From Chryseobacterium shigense (GTDB lineage: Bacteria; Bacteroidota; Bacteroidia; Flavobacteriales; Weeksellaceae): a DNA stretch of 64,000 bases. The notes under the pieces were generated by a model. It saw nothing but the letters and a program-made list of their open reading frames with translations. It had not been told where the DNA came from and did not search any database. A program made the position numbers and the translations under genes. Numbering within the stretch: the first letter of the stretch is position 1; the number at the start of each line of letters is the position of its first letter. Positions 8,149 through 17,045 of this stretch are shown here, in pieces. Location of the stretch: NCBI RefSeq assembly GCF_900156575.1, contig NZ_FTNY01000005.1, forward strand, positions 124,001-188,000, written 5' to 3'.

Positions 8149-9018
8149 TTACCCATTTCTCAGTTGTTCTGGCGAGACCCCAAATTTTTTCTTGAATGCC
8201 CGCGTGAAATTCTGAACATACTCATAGCCGCATTCAATCGCTATTTCTTTGATCATAATCCCTTTATCAATGATCATTTTCTTTGCTTTCAGCATTCTCA
8301 GTTCCGAGATGTAATCGGATACAGTCATCTGATATTGAGCTTTAAATTCCTTTCTGATCTTATTCTGATTAATACCCGTAAGCTTTCCTATGTCTTCGGC
8401 CCGGATATTTTTGTGATAATTTTCATCAATATATTTTTTAATGATAAAAGAGGTTCCCGGTTCCGTCAGTATCACATTCTTTTCATTAAACTGGTCAAAG
8501 ATCAGAAGAAGAAGTTTAATGATTTTCGCTTCAACAAACAATCGTTGCATCATCCCTTTTTTTGAATAGCTGATCAGTTCATTTAAGATCATATGCATCT
8601 CTACAGTCATATGCGGAGGTGTTTTCTTATGAATGAATATATAATTGTTACGGATCATATTTTCCAGAATATCTGCATTCTCTTTGCTAGATTCAGGGTC
8701 GATGAGGTTGAAAATGTACTGATAATTGATCTGGATCTGAAGATATTTTATTGTTTCCTGGTTGTCTGTCCAAAGTTCTGCCTTGCTCTCCTGGGAAGAG
8801 TAATGGAGGATGTATTGGTTTTTTCTGAACAGAAATTTGGTCTCACAATCATTCGCCTCCAAATTAATATTAGGGCTCAACAAAAAAAGAAGGCTGAAGC
8901 TCGCCCTGCTTTCAACCATATGTAATCTTGAAAACTTTTCAGGCAGCTGATCTTCCTGCATCACGATCTTGATGTGTTCGGAACTGAACAGTAATCCGCT
9001 ATTGGAGAGATTCTTCAT
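8149..9018 (-). CDS. AraC family transcriptional regulator
   Basis: A 289-residue regulator with an N-terminal sensing region of about 185 residues of no recognised type and a C-terminal AraC double helix-turn-helix of about 100 residues. The second HTH is seen in IKEIAIECGYEYVQNFTRAFKKKFGVSP-like sequence (key blocks EIAIECGY and FTRAFKKKFG). The start was placed at ATG 9018 (MKNLSNSG); an in-frame ATG at 9066 adds 16 residues and is less likely. It is divergent from the T9SS surface protein gene at 9169, with an 18-bp palindrome in between at 9116-9133, so it may regulate that gene. The ligand is unknown. Confidence 0.88.
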   Translation of the reverse strand: MKNLSNSGLLFSSEHIKIVMQEDQLPEKFSRLHMVESRASFSLLFLLSPNINLEANDCETKFLFRKNQYILHYSSQESKAELWTDNQETIKYLQIQINYQYIFNLIDPESSKENADILENMIRNNYIFIHKKTPPHMTVEMHMILNELISYSKKGMMQRLFVEAKIIKLLLLIFDQFNEKNVILTEPGTSFIIKKYIDENYHKNIRAEDIGKLTGINQNKIRKEFKAQYQMTVSDYISELRMLKAKKMIIDKGIMIKEIAIECGYEYVQNFTRAFKKKFGVSPEQLRNG

Positions 9019-9115
9019 ACGAAATGATTTTACAGGTAGGTACAATTTGAAATAAAAGCCTAACACCGGATAACAAAAAGTTTGGAAATGATAACTCAGG
9101 GTTAATAATGAAAGG

Positions 9116-9133
9116 TAATTTTGCGCAAAATTA
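9116..9133. promoter_or_regulatory. 18-bp perfect palindrome overlapping a -7 box
   Basis: TAATTTTGCGCAAAATTA is a perfect palindrome. Its left half is itself a -7 box (TAATTTTG, 9116-9123) for the gene at 9169. This is the expected geometry for a repressor operator. Confidence 0.5.
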
Positions 9134-9168
9134 AATTAAATTTAGAATAATTAAAAATAATATTCAAT

Positions 9169-11247
9169 ATGTTTCAAAATTTACATTTTGCGATTCGTAA
9201 AATAGGAGCAGGTTTAGCCTTGCTCACCATCGCAGGAAGTTATCTATACGGCCAGCAATGGGAAAATGTAGGAGGCGCACAGGGAGTTTCAGCTGGGGGG
9301 AGCAGTTATAATAATTTAGTAGTAGATCAGACCGGAAATTATTATCTTTCTTATTATGATACGTCTGTAGGTAAAGGCTCGGTACAAAAATTCAACGGGA
9401 CATCATGGTCTTATGTAGGAGGATCTGCCGGAATTACAGAGGGCACTGCTACCTTTAACACTTTATCTCTTGACGGTTCAGGCAATATTTTTTATACCAA
9501 CCAGGCAGGATATCCCGCATCAGGTATTGAAGTTCGTCAGTTTAACGGAACTTCATGGACTCAGCTTCCAAAGGCCACAGAATCTTCTGCCAATTATCAT
9601 GCTTCTGCAGTTTCTCCGTCCAATGTTCTGTTTACATTTGGAGGGCATAATTCAGGAACCGTAAAGCGTTATGTCAACGGAAATTGGGAGCAGGTAGGAA
9701 ATACAGGTTTTTCCAATGGGGCTTCATTTGCAGAAATGGTCATAGGATCTAATCAGAAAATCTACACATGCAGTATATCAGCAGGAGTAAGAGTTTATGA
9801 AAACAGTACTTCTGCGACAGCTACGGATACTTGGATGCTGGTGGGTGGCAGTATTGTAGATGCCGCTTCTTCTTCAGAACAGTATACATCAGATATTGCT
9901 ATAGATGGGAACAACAATCTCTACGTAGCGTATGTTTCAAGTTCAGCGAACGGACAGAAGTTAAACGTAAAGAAATTCTCCGGTAATGCATGGATACAGC
10001 TAGGTGAAGTTAATTTCTCTGAAGGAAGAGTACAGCATGTGGCCATAGCAGTTACCTCATCTGGTCAGCCTTATGTAGTGGCAAGCCGTTTTGAAAATGA
10101 CGATTTTTTAAGAAATACCGTTTACAAATTTGATGCAGCTATAGAGAAATGGATCCCATTTGGCGGTGATTTTATTTCTGACGGAGAATCAAAATATAAT
10201 GACCTGGCTATAGATAAGGCTAATAATTACTTGGTACTTGCTTATACCGAGGAGGTTACCAAAGTAAAAAGGATTCCATTGAACGGAACTCTGCCTGGCT
10301 GTACCAATACTGATCCGGGAAGCACTGCAGGAGATACAGGTTGTGTAACTTTTACTTATCGCGGGCAAACCGTAACGTATTCCACCGTAAGAGGTGCTGA
10401 TGGAAACATCTGGATGCAACAGAACCTGGGAAGTTCTGTAGTAGCATCAACATTGGGGGATGAAGCATCGTACGGAGATCTTTTCCAGTGGGGAAGATGG
10501 GATGATGGCCACCAGCTGAGAAATTCCGCTACTGCAGCACCTACAACACCGAATTCGCCTGATGGATTGGCTGGATCCAACGCCTTTATTATCGGGTCCA
10601 CTTCATGGTGGGGTACTTTTGCGGCTAATGACAAATGGACCGCTTCCAATGCAGCGAATGTATCAGCTAACGTAGGAGCGGACCCTTGTATGGCTGCAGG
10701 ACCAGGTTGGAAAATGCCTTCCCAGGCTGAATGGACAGCAGCTGTGAATTCAGAGCATATAGCAAACCCAGGGACTGCATATAACAGCTACCTGAAACTG
10801 CCGGCATCAGGATACAGAAGCTCTTCCAACGGAGCACTTACCTTTGCAGGGCAAAGAGGGTATTTCTGGAGTTCTGATACCTCAAATTCTGGAGGAAAAT
10901 ATCTGTACATAGGTTCCACAATTGCCAATCCTTCTTCAGGAGCAATGCGAGGACAGGGATCAGCAGTGAGGTGTATCAAGACGGGTTCTGCGTTAGGAAC
11001 ATCAGATATCATCAGAAAGACTGAAACGGTAGGTTTCTATCCAAACCCTACGAACGGCATCTTGAATATTAAGGCAGATTCATTGATTGAAAGTGTCAAT
11101 GTCATCAATATGGTAGGACAAAAGCTGAACAAAATTCTGTTCTCCAACAACCAGGTCAATCTGAACGGGCTTCCGAGCGGGCTTTATATTGTAGAATTAA
11201 AACTAAAGAACGGACAGGTTTTTTCTAAGAAAATTATTAAAAACTAG
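9169..11247 (+). CDS. T9SS-secreted surface protein with propeller-like repeats and FISUMP domain
   Basis: A 692-residue secreted protein. Residues 1 to about 29 are a signal peptide. Residues about 30-370 contain repeated blocks with W-x-x-V/L-G-G and 'FNGTSW'-like motifs, as in beta-propeller repeats. Residues about 390-605 match the FISUMP domain (Fibrobacter succinogenes major paralogous domain: DGNIWMQQNLG, YGDLFQWGRW, GWKMPSQAEW, GQRGYFWSS, VRCIK). The last 75 or so residues are a type A T9SS sorting domain (FYPNPTNG through GLYIVEL to KKIIKN). It should be exported through the outer membrane and attached or released at the surface. Binding target unknown. Confidence 0.85.
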   Translation: MFQNLHFAIRKIGAGLALLTIAGSYLYGQQWENVGGAQGVSAGGSSYNNLVVDQTGNYYLSYYDTSVGKGSVQKFNGTSWSYVGGSAGITEGTATFNTLSLDGSGNIFYTNQAGYPASGIEVRQFNGTSWTQLPKATESSANYHASAVSPSNVLFTFGGHNSGTVKRYVNGNWEQVGNTGFSNGASFAEMVIGSNQKIYTCSISAGVRVYENSTSATATDTWMLVGGSIVDAASSSEQYTSDIAIDGNNNLYVAYVSSSANGQKLNVKKFSGNAWIQLGEVNFSEGRVQHVAIAVTSSGQPYVVASRFENDDFLRNTVYKFDAAIEKWIPFGGDFISDGESKYNDLAIDKANNYLVLAYTEEVTKVKRIPLNGTLPGCTNTDPGSTAGDTGCVTFTYRGQTVTYSTVRGADGNIWMQQNLGSSVVASTLGDEASYGDLFQWGRWDDGHQLRNSATAAPTTPNSPDGLAGSNAFIIGSTSWWGTFAANDKWTASNAANVSANVGADPCMAAGPGWKMPSQAEWTAAVNSEHIANPGTAYNSYLKLPASGYRSSSNGALTFAGQRGYFWSSDTSNSGGKYLYIGSTIANPSSGAMRGQGSAVRCIKTGSALGTSDIIRKTETVGFYPNPTNGILNIKADSLIESVNVINMVGQKLNKILFSNNQVNLNGLPSGLYIVELKLKNGQVFSKKIIKN

Positions 11248-11356
11248 ATCCAATATATTTGATTGATCAGCAGGGGGCTTTTTTAGGAAAGTCCTTTGTT
11301 GATTCACCCGGAATTAATTTATTTTAAGCATAGTTCATTACAATTACTTTTATCGT

Positions 11357-11391
11357 AAAGGCTTATGAAATTTTTCATGAGCCTTTTTTTT
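11357..11391 (+). terminator. Terminator after the FISUMP protein gene
   Basis: An AAAGGCTTATGAAA / TTTCATGAGCCTTT stem with one G.T position and a 2-nt loop is followed by a T tract. It lies about 110 nt after the stop codon. Confidence 0.85.
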
Positions 11392-11462
11392 ATGCTTTAT
11401 TTTTCACAAATAAATGAAGTATAAAGATGAAATAAATACTATATTCGATAAAAATAAAGAAA

Positions 11463-14300
11463 ATGAAAAAGTTTTATTCCCTTGTTTACCTGTTGGTTGC
11501 GGTGTTTTCTTTTGGCCAGATCAATTATACGATTGCTCCCAATCCCTTTAACGAAACTGATGCCATTACGCTGACGGTTCCGGGAAATCAGATCGATGAA
11601 TCTGCCTGGGGTGTTTCCAATAATGCTGTTTATCTCTGGTCATGGTCTTTTGACACCAATTATCAAAACAGCCAGGATTGTCCTACCAACGGAAGCTGGA
11701 ACAATTCCAATGATTTGAATAAACTCAGTTACAATTCCGCTACAGATACCTATTCCTTAACTTTTACTCCAACTTCATTTTATGGAAGAACAGGAATAGG
11801 AAGGTTCGGGTTTCTGTTAAAAGATAAAACAGGTTCTCATCAGACCTCGCCGGATATTTTTGTCAATGTTGGTGTTTTAAATTTAAACTTGACGAATCCG
11901 GTCGCCAATAGTCTCACTACAGTTCCTGCGGGAAACTCTGTCAATATCACGGCAACTACAAATGCGAGTGCCACATTTCAGTTAAAAGCCAACGGTACAG
12001 TTGTCAATTCTACGTCTGCTCCCTCCCAATCTTATAATTATAGTTATACGGTAACTCAGGATGCCAACATGGAGCTGATTGCAACAGACACCAATTCAAA
12101 CTCAAAAAATGCGACATTTATATTGCAGACTCCCAGGACGGTCATTTCGGAAGCAATTCCCAACTGGATCAGACAGGGAATCAACTACCTTCCTGCAGAT
12201 CAGACCAAAGTAGGGCTTGCCCTTTACGCACCTCATAAGAATTTTGTACATGTTATCGGAAGCTTTAATAATTGGGCTGTGAATGACGCTTATTTAATGA
12301 AAAGAGACACTGCCAATCCGGATCTTTACTGGATTGAATTAAATGCGCTGACCCCTCAGCAGTTATATACGTTCCAATACAGAACCAATGATCTTAAAAA
12401 AGTTGCAGATCCTTATTCACCGCAGATTTTATCTTCCTATGATGACCAGTGGATTTCAAATACTACCTATCCAAATTTGCCACCGTTCCCTGCAGGGCAG
12501 GATTTTGAAGTTTCCATGTTTAAAACCGGACAGGCCCCTTATAATTGGCAAACGATCAATTTTCAGAGGCCGGCTAAAGAAGACCTTGTGGTGTATGAAC
12601 TGTTGCTCAGAGATTTTACACAGGAAAAAAACTGGCAGTCGCTTATCAATAAGATCTCTTATTTAAAAAATTTGAATATCAATGCCATTGAATTGCTTCC
12701 TATTATGGAATTTGAAGGGAACCTTTCCTGGGGATATAATACCTCATTCCACTACGCATTGGATAAAGCATATGGGACGCCTGAAAAATTTAAAGAATTT
12801 GTTGACTTGTGTCACCAGAATGGGATTGCGGTTATTTTAGATATTGCCTTCAATCATGCCACGGGACGTTCTCCTCTGGCAAGACTCTGGAATATTGACC
12901 CGGATGGTGATGGTTACGGCGAAATAGCGGCTAATAATCCTTATTTCAATCAGGTTCCCAAACATTCTTATAATGTGTTTAATGATTTCAACCATACAAG
13001 CCCTTCAACTCAATATTACGTTGAAAGAAGTCTTCAGCAATGGCTTACCGAGTATCATATTGATGGATTCCGCTGGGATCTTACCAAGGGTTTTACTCAA
13101 AACTGTTCGGAAAACGATGAAGTCTGTACCAATGCCTACCAGCAGGATAGGGTAGATATTATGAAACAGTATGCAGACAAACAATGGGCTATTGATCCAA
13201 ACTCTTATATGATCTTCGAACACTTGGGAACAGATGCCGAAGAACAGCAGTGGGCAAATTACAGAGTTGCTGAAGGAAAAGGAGTCATGCTATGGAATAA
13301 ACAGACCGATCCTTATAACCAGAATACCATGGGCTATAAAGATAACAGCAATTATGACAGAATGAATCACAATCTTCACGGCTTTACAAATATGTCTGCT
13401 GTAGGTTATGGAGAAAGTCATGATGAAGAGAGATTAATGTTCAAGAACCTTGCCTATGGGGCAGTTAACGGAAGTTACAATGTGACCAACCTTGCTACCG
13501 CCTTAGAAAGAATGAAAACTTTTGGAGCGACATTTTTTACCATTCCCGGTCCGAAAATGATCTGGCAGTTTGGAGAATTGGGTTATGAATTCAGTATCAA
13601 TCGCTGTGCAAACGGAACGATCAGCAGCGGATGCAGAACCGATGAAAAACCTGTTGCCTTTACATTAGGCTATGATACCAATGCCAATAGAAAAGCGGTA
13701 TATGATACCTGGGCTAAAATCATCAATATCAGAAATAGCCACCAGGTTTTCAAGTCTAAAACATACACAATAGAATCGAACAACCTTACGAATGATCCGG
13801 AAGGCCTGATCACGAGGATTTATGTATATGATAATACCATCAATGGAATGAAAAATGTTGTAGTGCTGGCCAATTATACCACCGCTGCACAGAATGTTGT
13901 TCCTTATTTTCCTTATGCAGGACAATGGCAGAACCTGATGGATAATACGATCTCAAATTTTGTTTCTACAACAACTCCGATCTCGTTGCAGCCGGGAGAA
14001 TTCAGGATTTTTGGAAATTACTCCGGAGCACTTTCAACCGTTGATGTCAATGCGATGACTAAGTTATCCCTTCAGATTGCAGATAATCCGGTAAAAAATG
14101 GGATGGTAAAATTCATTTACCATAAAGTGAAAAACGGAGAAATCGTCATTTTTGATATGAGTGGTAAAAAAATGGATTCATTTCAATTACCTCAGGAAAA
14201 CGGAACGTATGAATGGAAGGTAGCTTATCCTCCGGGAACCTATCTCGTTCATTTACGGTCTGAAACTGGCATAGCAATCCAGAAGATGATCATTAAATAA
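11463..14300 (+). CDS. Secreted GH13 alpha-amylase-family enzyme with T9SS sorting domain
   Basis: A 945-residue secreted glycoside hydrolase. There is a signal peptide (to about residue 19), then an N-terminal beta-rich region of unassigned type. A CBM48/early-set-like domain follows at about 240-340 (VHVIGSFNNWAVND), then a GH13 barrel at about 370-800. The four GH13 regions are visible: DIAFNHA; GFRWDLTKG with nucleophile Asp539; MIFEHLG with acid/base Glu586; GESHDEER with Asp654. A type A T9SS domain ends the protein (VAYPPGTYLVHL to QKMIIK). It probably attacks alpha-glucans outside the cell. Whether it is an amylase, pullulanase or branching-type enzyme cannot be settled by eye. Confidence 0.9.
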   Translation: MKKFYSLVYLLVAVFSFGQINYTIAPNPFNETDAITLTVPGNQIDESAWGVSNNAVYLWSWSFDTNYQNSQDCPTNGSWNNSNDLNKLSYNSATDTYSLTFTPTSFYGRTGIGRFGFLLKDKTGSHQTSPDIFVNVGVLNLNLTNPVANSLTTVPAGNSVNITATTNASATFQLKANGTVVNSTSAPSQSYNYSYTVTQDANMELIATDTNSNSKNATFILQTPRTVISEAIPNWIRQGINYLPADQTKVGLALYAPHKNFVHVIGSFNNWAVNDAYLMKRDTANPDLYWIELNALTPQQLYTFQYRTNDLKKVADPYSPQILSSYDDQWISNTTYPNLPPFPAGQDFEVSMFKTGQAPYNWQTINFQRPAKEDLVVYELLLRDFTQEKNWQSLINKISYLKNLNINAIELLPIMEFEGNLSWGYNTSFHYALDKAYGTPEKFKEFVDLCHQNGIAVILDIAFNHATGRSPLARLWNIDPDGDGYGEIAANNPYFNQVPKHSYNVFNDFNHTSPSTQYYVERSLQQWLTEYHIDGFRWDLTKGFTQNCSENDEVCTNAYQQDRVDIMKQYADKQWAIDPNSYMIFEHLGTDAEEQQWANYRVAEGKGVMLWNKQTDPYNQNTMGYKDNSNYDRMNHNLHGFTNMSAVGYGESHDEERLMFKNLAYGAVNGSYNVTNLATALERMKTFGATFFTIPGPKMIWQFGELGYEFSINRCANGTISSGCRTDEKPVAFTLGYDTNANRKAVYDTWAKIINIRNSHQVFKSKTYTIESNNLTNDPEGLITRIYVYDNTINGMKNVVVLANYTTAAQNVVPYFPYAGQWQNLMDNTISNFVSTTTPISLQPGEFRIFGNYSGALSTVDVNAMTKLSLQIADNPVKNGMVKFIYHKVKNGEIVIFDMSGKKMDSFQLPQENGTYEWKVAYPPGTYLVHLRSETGIAIQKMIIK

Positions 14301-14304
14301 ATTG

Positions 14305-14346
14305 AAAAAAGAGGGATGATGAAAGGACATGATCCCTCTTTTTTAT
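14305..14346 (+). terminator. Terminator after the GH13 gene
   Basis: AAAAAAGAGGGAT pairs with ATCCCTCTTTTTT across a short loop and runs into a T tract, 5 nt after the stop. Confidence 0.88.
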
Positions 14347-14375
14347 TCATAGCACAGAATATATAAATCTACTTT

Positions 14376-14405
14376 TTGGTAATTAAAAATATTAGTCTAC
14401 TTTTG
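14376..14405 (+). promoter_or_regulatory. Promoter upstream of the SAM riboswitch
   Basis: TTG (14376-14378), exactly 19 nt, then TACTTTTG (14398-14405). This is a full match to the Bacteroidota -33/-7 consensus and would start transcription just before the riboswitch. Confidence 0.75.
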
Positions 14406-14410
14406 CAATA

Positions 14411-14516
14411 GATTATCGAGAAAGGTGGAGGGATTTGGCCCTATGAAACCTTAGCAACCTGCACGTCTCTAAAAAGTGTAAAGGTGCTAATTCCAGCCCG
14501 TTGTGGGGAAGATGAG
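14411..14516 (+). promoter_or_regulatory. SAM-I riboswitch (S-box leader)
   Basis: The conserved S-box core is read directly: GAGAAAGGTGGAGGGA, GGCCCTATGAAACC, TAGCAACC, then AAGGTGCTAATTCC and the closing GGGAAGATGAG. A P1 helix can pair TTATC near 14413 with GATGA near 14511. This matches the family order in which the P2-P4 stems carry GATGAAACC/GCAACC and AAGGTGCTAA. The riboswitch binds S-adenosylmethionine and usually turns genes off when methionine is plentiful. It precedes a TonB receptor and an APC permease. The expression platform (14517-14617) is not obvious; there is only a T5 tract at 14557-14561, so control may be translational. Confidence 0.92.
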
Positions 14517-14617
14517 AAAAGTCAATATTCTGGCAGCAATTCCATTTCTTGAAGTCTTTTTATATCTGTGGATGAGGTCCGTGGAAGCATATGATTATTA
14601 ATTGATAAGAACAAAAG

Positions 14618-17038
14618 ATGAAAAAATTAAGCCTGTCTGTTATACTCTTGGGATCTGTTTTGATCAACGCACAGGAACAGGAAAAAGGAACTCAGATTGA
14701 AGATGTGGTAATCGTGGGAAACCGGAATGCCAAAAGAACAAAACTGGAAACCCCCGTTCCCGTAGATATTATCAATATAGAAAAACTGCAGAGATCTGCT
14801 CCGCAATCTACAGTTCAGGATCTTCTAAATTATGTGATCCCATCATTCAATGCAGTAAGACAATCTGCTTCTGACGGTACGGAGCATATTGATCCTGTAA
14901 GTCTGAGGGGAATGGGGCCTGATCAGGTGTTAGTATTGGTCAATGGCAAAAGAAGACATACCAGCTCATTGGTCAATTATCAGAATACAGTCGGAAACGG
15001 ATCTGTAGGAACGGATCTCAGTACGATTCCCGTGATTGCGATTGACAGAATAGAAGTTCTGAGAGATGGTGCGGCAGCACAGTATGGTTCAGATGCCATT
15101 GCAGGAGTAGTGAATATTATCCTTAAAAAAGATATTGGAGCGTCCGCATCGGCATCTTATGGAATTACAGGAAGAAACGACGGGGAAACTTATCAGACGG
15201 GAATCAACTATGGATCTTCTCTGGGAAAAAAAGACAGCTATGTCAATCTTTCATTGCAGTTGAGTCATAGAGGAAAAACGACGAGAACCCAAAATCATGA
15301 TCTGGATATTTTCGGAGATAATTTTGCGTATGAATTTGCCAACGATCCTGATGCGGCCAGAGCTGCCGACGATCAAAAAATAAGAGAACGGGGATTGACG
15401 CGCAATGATTTTAACTTCCAGATCGGAGACGCTCAGATTAGACAGGCACAACTGTTTTTTAATTCCGAGTATCCTTTGAGCGAAAACTTCAAACTCTATT
15501 CTTTCGGAGGTTTCAGCATTAAAGAAGGAAAAGGATTTGGTTTCAGAAGGCTGCCAAGTGAAACATCCAATGTAGTTTCTTCTATTTATCCAAACGGATT
15601 TCAGGCCTCTCTGGGATCACAGGTCTATGATTTCTCCTATGCTTTAGGAGCCAAATATAATGTAAACAACTGGCTGATTGATCTAAGCAATACTTTCGGA
15701 AGCAATACCTTCAATTACAAGGTAAACAATACCAATAATGCTTCGTTGGGAGCGAAATCCCCAACAAGTTTTTATGCAGGAGCTCACAGTTTTCTTCAGA
15801 ATACAGTCAATCTCGATGTTTCTAAAAATATCAATCAGTTTAATGTAGCGTTCGGAGGTGAGTTCCGTTTTGAACAATATGAGATCAAAGCAGGAGATGA
15901 GGCTTCTTATACCCGTTATGATATCAATGGAAATCCGGCCGGCCCCGGCTCTACAGTTGAGGGAAATGGAGGTTCACAGTCGTTCATTGGTTTTTCACCC
16001 GATAATGCGTTAAAAAAATCCAGACATTCCGCAGCGGTATATGCAGATGTATCTTATGATCTTGCTAAAAAACTAAATATAGATCTTGCCGGAAGATTTG
16101 AAAACTATTCAGATTTTGGTAATACCCTGAACGGAAAACTGGCATTGAGATATGAATTTGTAAAAAACTACGCTATAAGAGCAGCAGTGGGAACGGGTTT
16201 CAGAGCACCCTCCCTTCAGCAGCAATATTTTAATAACTCCTATGCAGATATTTCTACTTCAGGGTCGGGCATTGTGACCAAAGGAATTTTCAGAAACGAC
16301 AGTGATGCCGCCAAAGCGCTTGGATTTGATAAATTAAAGCAGGAAACATCAGTCAATGCCAGTGCTGGATTTGCTATAAAGCCAGCCAACAGATTAATGA
16401 TCACTGTTGACGGGTACTGGATCCGGGTAAAAGACAGAATTGTGATCACCAGTAATATCACAGATCCCAGACTGGCGGAGTATGACGTAGAAAGCGGTAG
16501 ATTCTTCGCCAATGCTATTGATACCGAGACAAAAGGCGTTGATGTGGTAGTTACCTATGACTGGAAAGTAGGCGGTGGAAATTTAAATATCAATCTGGCT
16601 GGAAATTATACAGAAACAAAAATCAAAGATTTCCATTTTCCTGAAAAGTTAGTGCCTGCTCAAAATGAATTCTTCGGACCCGATCAGATCAATATCATTG
16701 AAACCCTGTCTCCCAAAACAAAAGCATCCTTAGGACTGAATTATGCCATCGGAAAATTCAATTTCATGGTAAGAAATACGTATTTTGGTCAGGTGATAAG
16801 AGATGGGTACCCTTTTGGAAAAGTTCAGAGTTTTACGCCTAAAGTAGTAACAGACGTGAGTGTAGGATATGATATCACAAAAAGGATTAACCTGACAATA
16901 GGTGCCAATAATGTATTGGATGTCTTTCCGGACCTTCAGATCTATGAAAACTCATATTATGGAGTATTTAAATATGCTCCGGTTCAGATGGGAACTTTGG
17001 GGAACTATTTCTTCGGAAGGCTTAATTTTAATTTTTAA
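14618..17038 (+). CDS. TonB-dependent outer-membrane receptor under SAM riboswitch control
   Basis: An 806-residue outer-membrane active transporter. A signal peptide of about 18 residues is followed by a TonB-box-like region (IEDVVIVGNR). The plug domain is at about 45-165 (VSLRGMGPDQVLVLVNGKRR, IDRIEVLRDGAAAQYGSDAI), and a 22-strand-type barrel ends in a terminal aromatic (RLNFNF). It lacks the N-terminal carboxypeptidase-like domain of SusC proteins, and no SusD gene is adjacent. It is 7 nt upstream of an amino acid permease and downstream of a SAM-I riboswitch. The inferred substrate is therefore methionine or a methionine-related compound or peptide; the sequence alone does not give the ligand. 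Confidence 0.9.
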   Translation: MKKLSLSVILLGSVLINAQEQEKGTQIEDVVIVGNRNAKRTKLETPVPVDIINIEKLQRSAPQSTVQDLLNYVIPSFNAVRQSASDGTEHIDPVSLRGMGPDQVLVLVNGKRRHTSSLVNYQNTVGNGSVGTDLSTIPVIAIDRIEVLRDGAAAQYGSDAIAGVVNIILKKDIGASASASYGITGRNDGETYQTGINYGSSLGKKDSYVNLSLQLSHRGKTTRTQNHDLDIFGDNFAYEFANDPDAARAADDQKIRERGLTRNDFNFQIGDAQIRQAQLFFNSEYPLSENFKLYSFGGFSIKEGKGFGFRRLPSETSNVVSSIYPNGFQASLGSQVYDFSYALGAKYNVNNWLIDLSNTFGSNTFNYKVNNTNNASLGAKSPTSFYAGAHSFLQNTVNLDVSKNINQFNVAFGGEFRFEQYEIKAGDEASYTRYDINGNPAGPGSTVEGNGGSQSFIGFSPDNALKKSRHSAAVYADVSYDLAKKLNIDLAGRFENYSDFGNTLNGKLALRYEFVKNYAIRAAVGTGFRAPSLQQQYFNNSYADISTSGSGIVTKGIFRNDSDAAKALGFDKLKQETSVNASAGFAIKPANRLMITVDGYWIRVKDRIVITSNITDPRLAEYDVESGRFFANAIDTETKGVDVVVTYDWKVGGGNLNINLAGNYTETKIKDFHFPEKLVPAQNEFFGPDQINIIETLSPKTKASLGLNYAIGKFNFMVRNTYFGQVIRDGYPFGKVQSFTPKVVTDVSVGYDITKRINLTIGANNVLDVFPDLQIYENSYYGVFKYAPVQMGTLGNYFFGRLNFNF

Positions 17039-17045
17039 CTGCTAA

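Noticed and set aside
8164..8925. Plus-strand ORFs opposite the AraC regulator.
   Set aside because: Shadow frames of a clear AraC family gene; the translations are low in complexity and lack motifs.
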